Shown: positions 12,665-14,338 of the stretch, one piece after another | Position numbering within the stretch: the first letter of the stretch is position 1 | How the letters are laid out: every line of letters starts with the position of its first letter | NCBI GenBank assembly: GCA_025456495.1 | Contig: JALOKO010000063.1 | Span: forward strand, 1 to 14,338 | Length of the DNA stretch: 14,338 bases | Origin: Bryobacterales bacterium | GTDB lineage: Bacteria > Acidobacteriota > Terriglobia > Bryobacterales > Bryobacteraceae | Direction: 5' to 3' | The notes under the pieces: model-generated | What the model was told of the DNA's origin: nothing | Seen by the model: only the letters and a program-made list of their open reading frames with translations | The model's database searches: none | Position numbers and translations under genes: made by a program

Positions 12665-13999
12665 TCACAGCAGAATGAAGGGGTTGGACGCCACGCGGGT
12701 GGGCGATGCGGGGGTGGGCGATGCGGCGAGGCCGGTTTCGGTGATTGCGCCAATCTCGACCTCCCGCAGTTGATTAGCCGGAAGCGGTTGGGCTAGTTCC
12801 ACCTTCAGGTAGTTGTCACTGAGAGCGAAGCCAGCCGTATCCAGGGTAACCACACTCAGGCGCTGGCCCACCATGCGCTGGCGGAAGGCGAGGTTCTTGG
12901 CGGCAGCCAAATCGCGTAGGACAGCGTTGCGCTGCTTACGTACCGGAAGCGGAACGGCGTCGGCGAGTTCCGCGGCGGGCGTGCCCGGACGCTCAGAGTA
13001 AGTGAACACATGCAGGTAGGTGTAGGGCATGCGTTCAATAAACGCGCGGGTCTCTTCAAACTCGGTGTCGGTTTCGCCAGGGAAGCCTACCATCACGTCG
13101 GCGCCGAAGGCGGCATCGGGAAGCAACTGGTGGGCCATGCGCATGCGCTGCTCGTAGTGGCGGATGCGGTAGCGGCGCTTCATGCGCTTGAGGACGGGAT
13201 CAGAACCGGATTGCAGCGGCGCGTGCCAGTGGCGGGCAATGCGGGTTGAGGATGCCATCAGCGCCAGAAGCTCATCGGAGTAATCCATGGGTTCGACGGA
13301 ACTCAGGCGCAGGCGCTGAATGGGTGTGTCGTCCAGCAGGATGCGCACCAGTTGGTGCAGTCGCAGGCGCATGCCGTTGTCGCGTCCCCAACGGCCGAGG
13401 TTGATGCCGCTGAGCACCACTTCACGGTACCGGGAGGCCAGTCCGCGCACCTGCGCCACCACGTCGGCCAGCGGGGCGCTGCGGCTTCTGCCACGCACGA
13501 AGGGGATGATGCAGAAACTACAGCGATTGTTGCAGCCGTCCTGGATCTTCAGGTTGGGGCGGGTGCGGTCTCCAGCCGCGTCTTCCACGGGGGCGGAAAG
13601 GAACTCGTTCTGGGCGAAGATATCGCCCACATGGATGTTGCCATGGAAGGGGGTGGAGGCGGCAGCGTCGGCGAGGATGTCGGGGATTTGGGTTTTGTGG
13701 GAATTGCCCACCACCCAGGCGACGCCGGGCAGCTTGGCGATGGCATCCGGATCGCGCTGGGCGTAGCAGCCGGTTACTAGAATGCGGGATGCGGCGTTCT
13801 CGCGATGCACGCGACGGGCAGTTTTCCGCACATCGTCATCGGCTGTGGCGGTGACGGTGCAGGTGTTCAGCACCACCAGGTCAGCCTGCTGCCGGGACTC
13901 GGCTGGCTGTAGGCCGCGCAAGGACAGCAGAGCTTCCAGGGCCGCTCCATCGGCCTGCGTTGCGCGACAACCAAAATTCTGGACGAAGAAGGACTTCAC
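12665..13999 (-). CDS. mtaB: tRNA t6A37 methylthiotransferase MtaB (MiaB-like)
   Basis: From GTG 13999 it has 444 residues, close to the roughly 450 of MtaB. The N-terminal methylthiotransferase domain has Cys11 ('NFGCRATQAD'), Cys47 ('NTCTVT') and Cys78 ('GCYAQRDP'), binding one 4Fe-4S cluster. The radical-SAM domain has Cys156, Cys160 and Cys163 (CNNRCSFC) for the second cluster, followed by 'RGRSRS', 'EVVLSGINLGRWG', 'HAPLQSGSDPVLKRMKRRY' and 'DVMVGFPGETDTEFEET'. A C-terminal TRAM-like domain (about 375-430) binds tRNA. The enzyme converts t6A at position 37 of tRNAs reading ANN codons to ms2t6A. The 'GCR...Q' start and 'INLGRWG' favour MtaB over MiaB or RimO. A 15-bp repeat adds 'ASPTPASPT' near the C-terminus. 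In-frame sequence upstream to 14302 overlaps the divergent gene and is not part of the protein. Confidence 0.94.
   Translation of the reverse strand: MKSFFVQNFGCRATQADGAALEALLSLRGLQPAESRQQADLVVLNTCTVTATADDDVRKTARRVHRENAASRILVTGCYAQRDPDAIAKLPGVAWVVGNSHKTQIPDILADAAASTPFHGNIHVGDIFAQNEFLSAPVEDAAGDRTRPNLKIQDGCNNRCSFCIIPFVRGRSRSAPLADVVAQVRGLASRYREVVLSGINLGRWGRDNGMRLRLHQLVRILLDDTPIQRLRLSSVEPMDYSDELLALMASSTRIARHWHAPLQSGSDPVLKRMKRRYRIRHYEQRMRMAHQLLPDAAFGADVMVGFPGETDTEFEETRAFIERMPYTYLHVFTYSERPGTPAAELADAVPLPVRKQRNAVLRDLAAAKNLAFRQRMVGQRLSVVTLDTAGFALSDNYLKVELAQPLPANQLREVEIGAITETGLAASPTPASPTRVASNPFILL
12697..12726. repeat. 15-bp tandem repeat near the 3' end of mtaB
   Basis: Two exact copies of gggtgggcgatgcgg (12697-12711 and 12712-12726) encode a repeated Pro-Ala-Ser-Pro-Thr unit in the C-terminal tail, outside the TRAM-like domain. 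The period keeps the reading frame. Confidence 0.85.
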
Positions 14000-14127
14000 G
14001 CTACTTCCCAGTATACGGGGTGAGGCTGGATGGGCCGCCCCCGGGAGCTTGGAACGCTGGGGGGACTGGTTGAAACCCGACGGGTGATTGCGTGGTTCTC
14101 TCCCAACCTGCCGTATGCTGGTTGCCA

Positions 14128-14133
14128 GAGAGG
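14128..14133 (+). promoter_or_regulatory. Ribosome-binding site of the right-edge gene
   Basis: The bases gagagg at 14128-14133 lie 6 nt before ATG 14140 and support that start. A weak -10-like tatgct sits at 14114-14119, without a properly spaced -35. Confidence 0.5.
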
Positions 14134-14139
14134 CAAGCG

Positions 14140-14338
14140 ATGTCTGGGTGGCGGCAACTACATCCAAGCAGGCGGGAGTGGCTGGGAGGCGGCGCCGGGG
14201 CGTTGTCGCTGGCCGGTGTTTCGTGCGCGCGGATGAAGGCGGGACAGACGGCGTCCGTGGCCCCATTGCCGTTGAGTGCGGCGGCCAAAACTGGCGTCGC
14301 AAGGGCCTTCCGTGCGGCGCTGGGCAAGCGGCGGGGCG
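14140..14338 (+). CDS. N-terminus of a Tat-exported protein, truncated by the window edge
   Basis: An open frame from ATG 14140 runs to the end of the window without a stop (66 codons). Residues 9-30 look like a twin-arginine signal: 'PSRREWLGGGAGALSLAGVSCAR', with Ser-Arg-Arg-x-Trp-Leu and then a Gly/Ala/Leu-rich core. Export folded through the Tat system is therefore likely, often with a bound cofactor. Cys29 might be lipid-modified, but the preceding residues are not a standard lipobox. The visible mature part, Ala/Val/Lys-rich, is too short to assign a family; many acidobacterial oxidoreductases, sulfatases and aminotransferases begin this way. It is divergent from mtaB, 140 nt away. Confidence 0.65.
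   Translation, partial: MSGWRQLHPSRREWLGGGAGALSLAGVSCARMKAGQTASVAPLPLSAAAKTGVARAFRAALGKRRG

Overview
This is a GC-rich chromosomal window with housekeeping genes (rpoD, dnaG, tag, surE, mtaB) mixed with exported or envelope proteins. The set includes a CRTAC1-type FG-GAP/ASPIC-UnbV protein, a TPR lipoprotein, a DUF1080 (3-keto-disaccharide hydrolase-like) lipoprotein, a Gfo/Idh/MocA oxidoreductase and a DUF4328 membrane protein. Together with the sequence style of RpoD and DUF1080, this fits Acidobacteriota of the Solibacter/Bryobacter kind. That placement is inference from family content; no rRNA or other marker is present. I see no CRISPR array, insertion sequence, prophage, tRNA or rRNA.

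Layout, left to right: Gfo/Idh/MocA C-terminus (+, cut by the window edge); small outer-membrane beta-barrel protein (-); FG-GAP/ASPIC protein (+); TPR protein (-); a 464-bp gap holding a strong inverted repeat that could fold as a structured RNA, followed by a 97-residue basic protein with a strong Shine-Dalgarno (+); then rpoD, dnaG and tag, all on the minus strand in the transcription order tag-dnaG-rpoD; a MarR-type regulator (+) divergent from tag; DUF1080 lipoprotein (-); surE (+); an aldo/keto reductase broken by an internal deletion and frameshift (+); DUF4328 membrane protein (-); mtaB (-); and the start of a Tat-exported protein (+) that runs off the right edge.

The gene arrangement is unusually regular. 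Four of the five tail-to-tail pairs are separated by 12 nt or less, and two of them overlap by 4 nt with interlocking stop codons. Four of the five head-to-head pairs are separated by about 130-140 nt. The tag/marR region carries three separate short tandem repeats, at the tag start, the marR start and the marR stop. The marR start repeat creates two six-codon mini-ORFs, each joined to the next start by an ATGA overlap. This repeat cluster and the putative structured RNA at 3682-3839 are the least explained parts of the window. The rest is recognisable core metabolism, replication/transcription and envelope functions.
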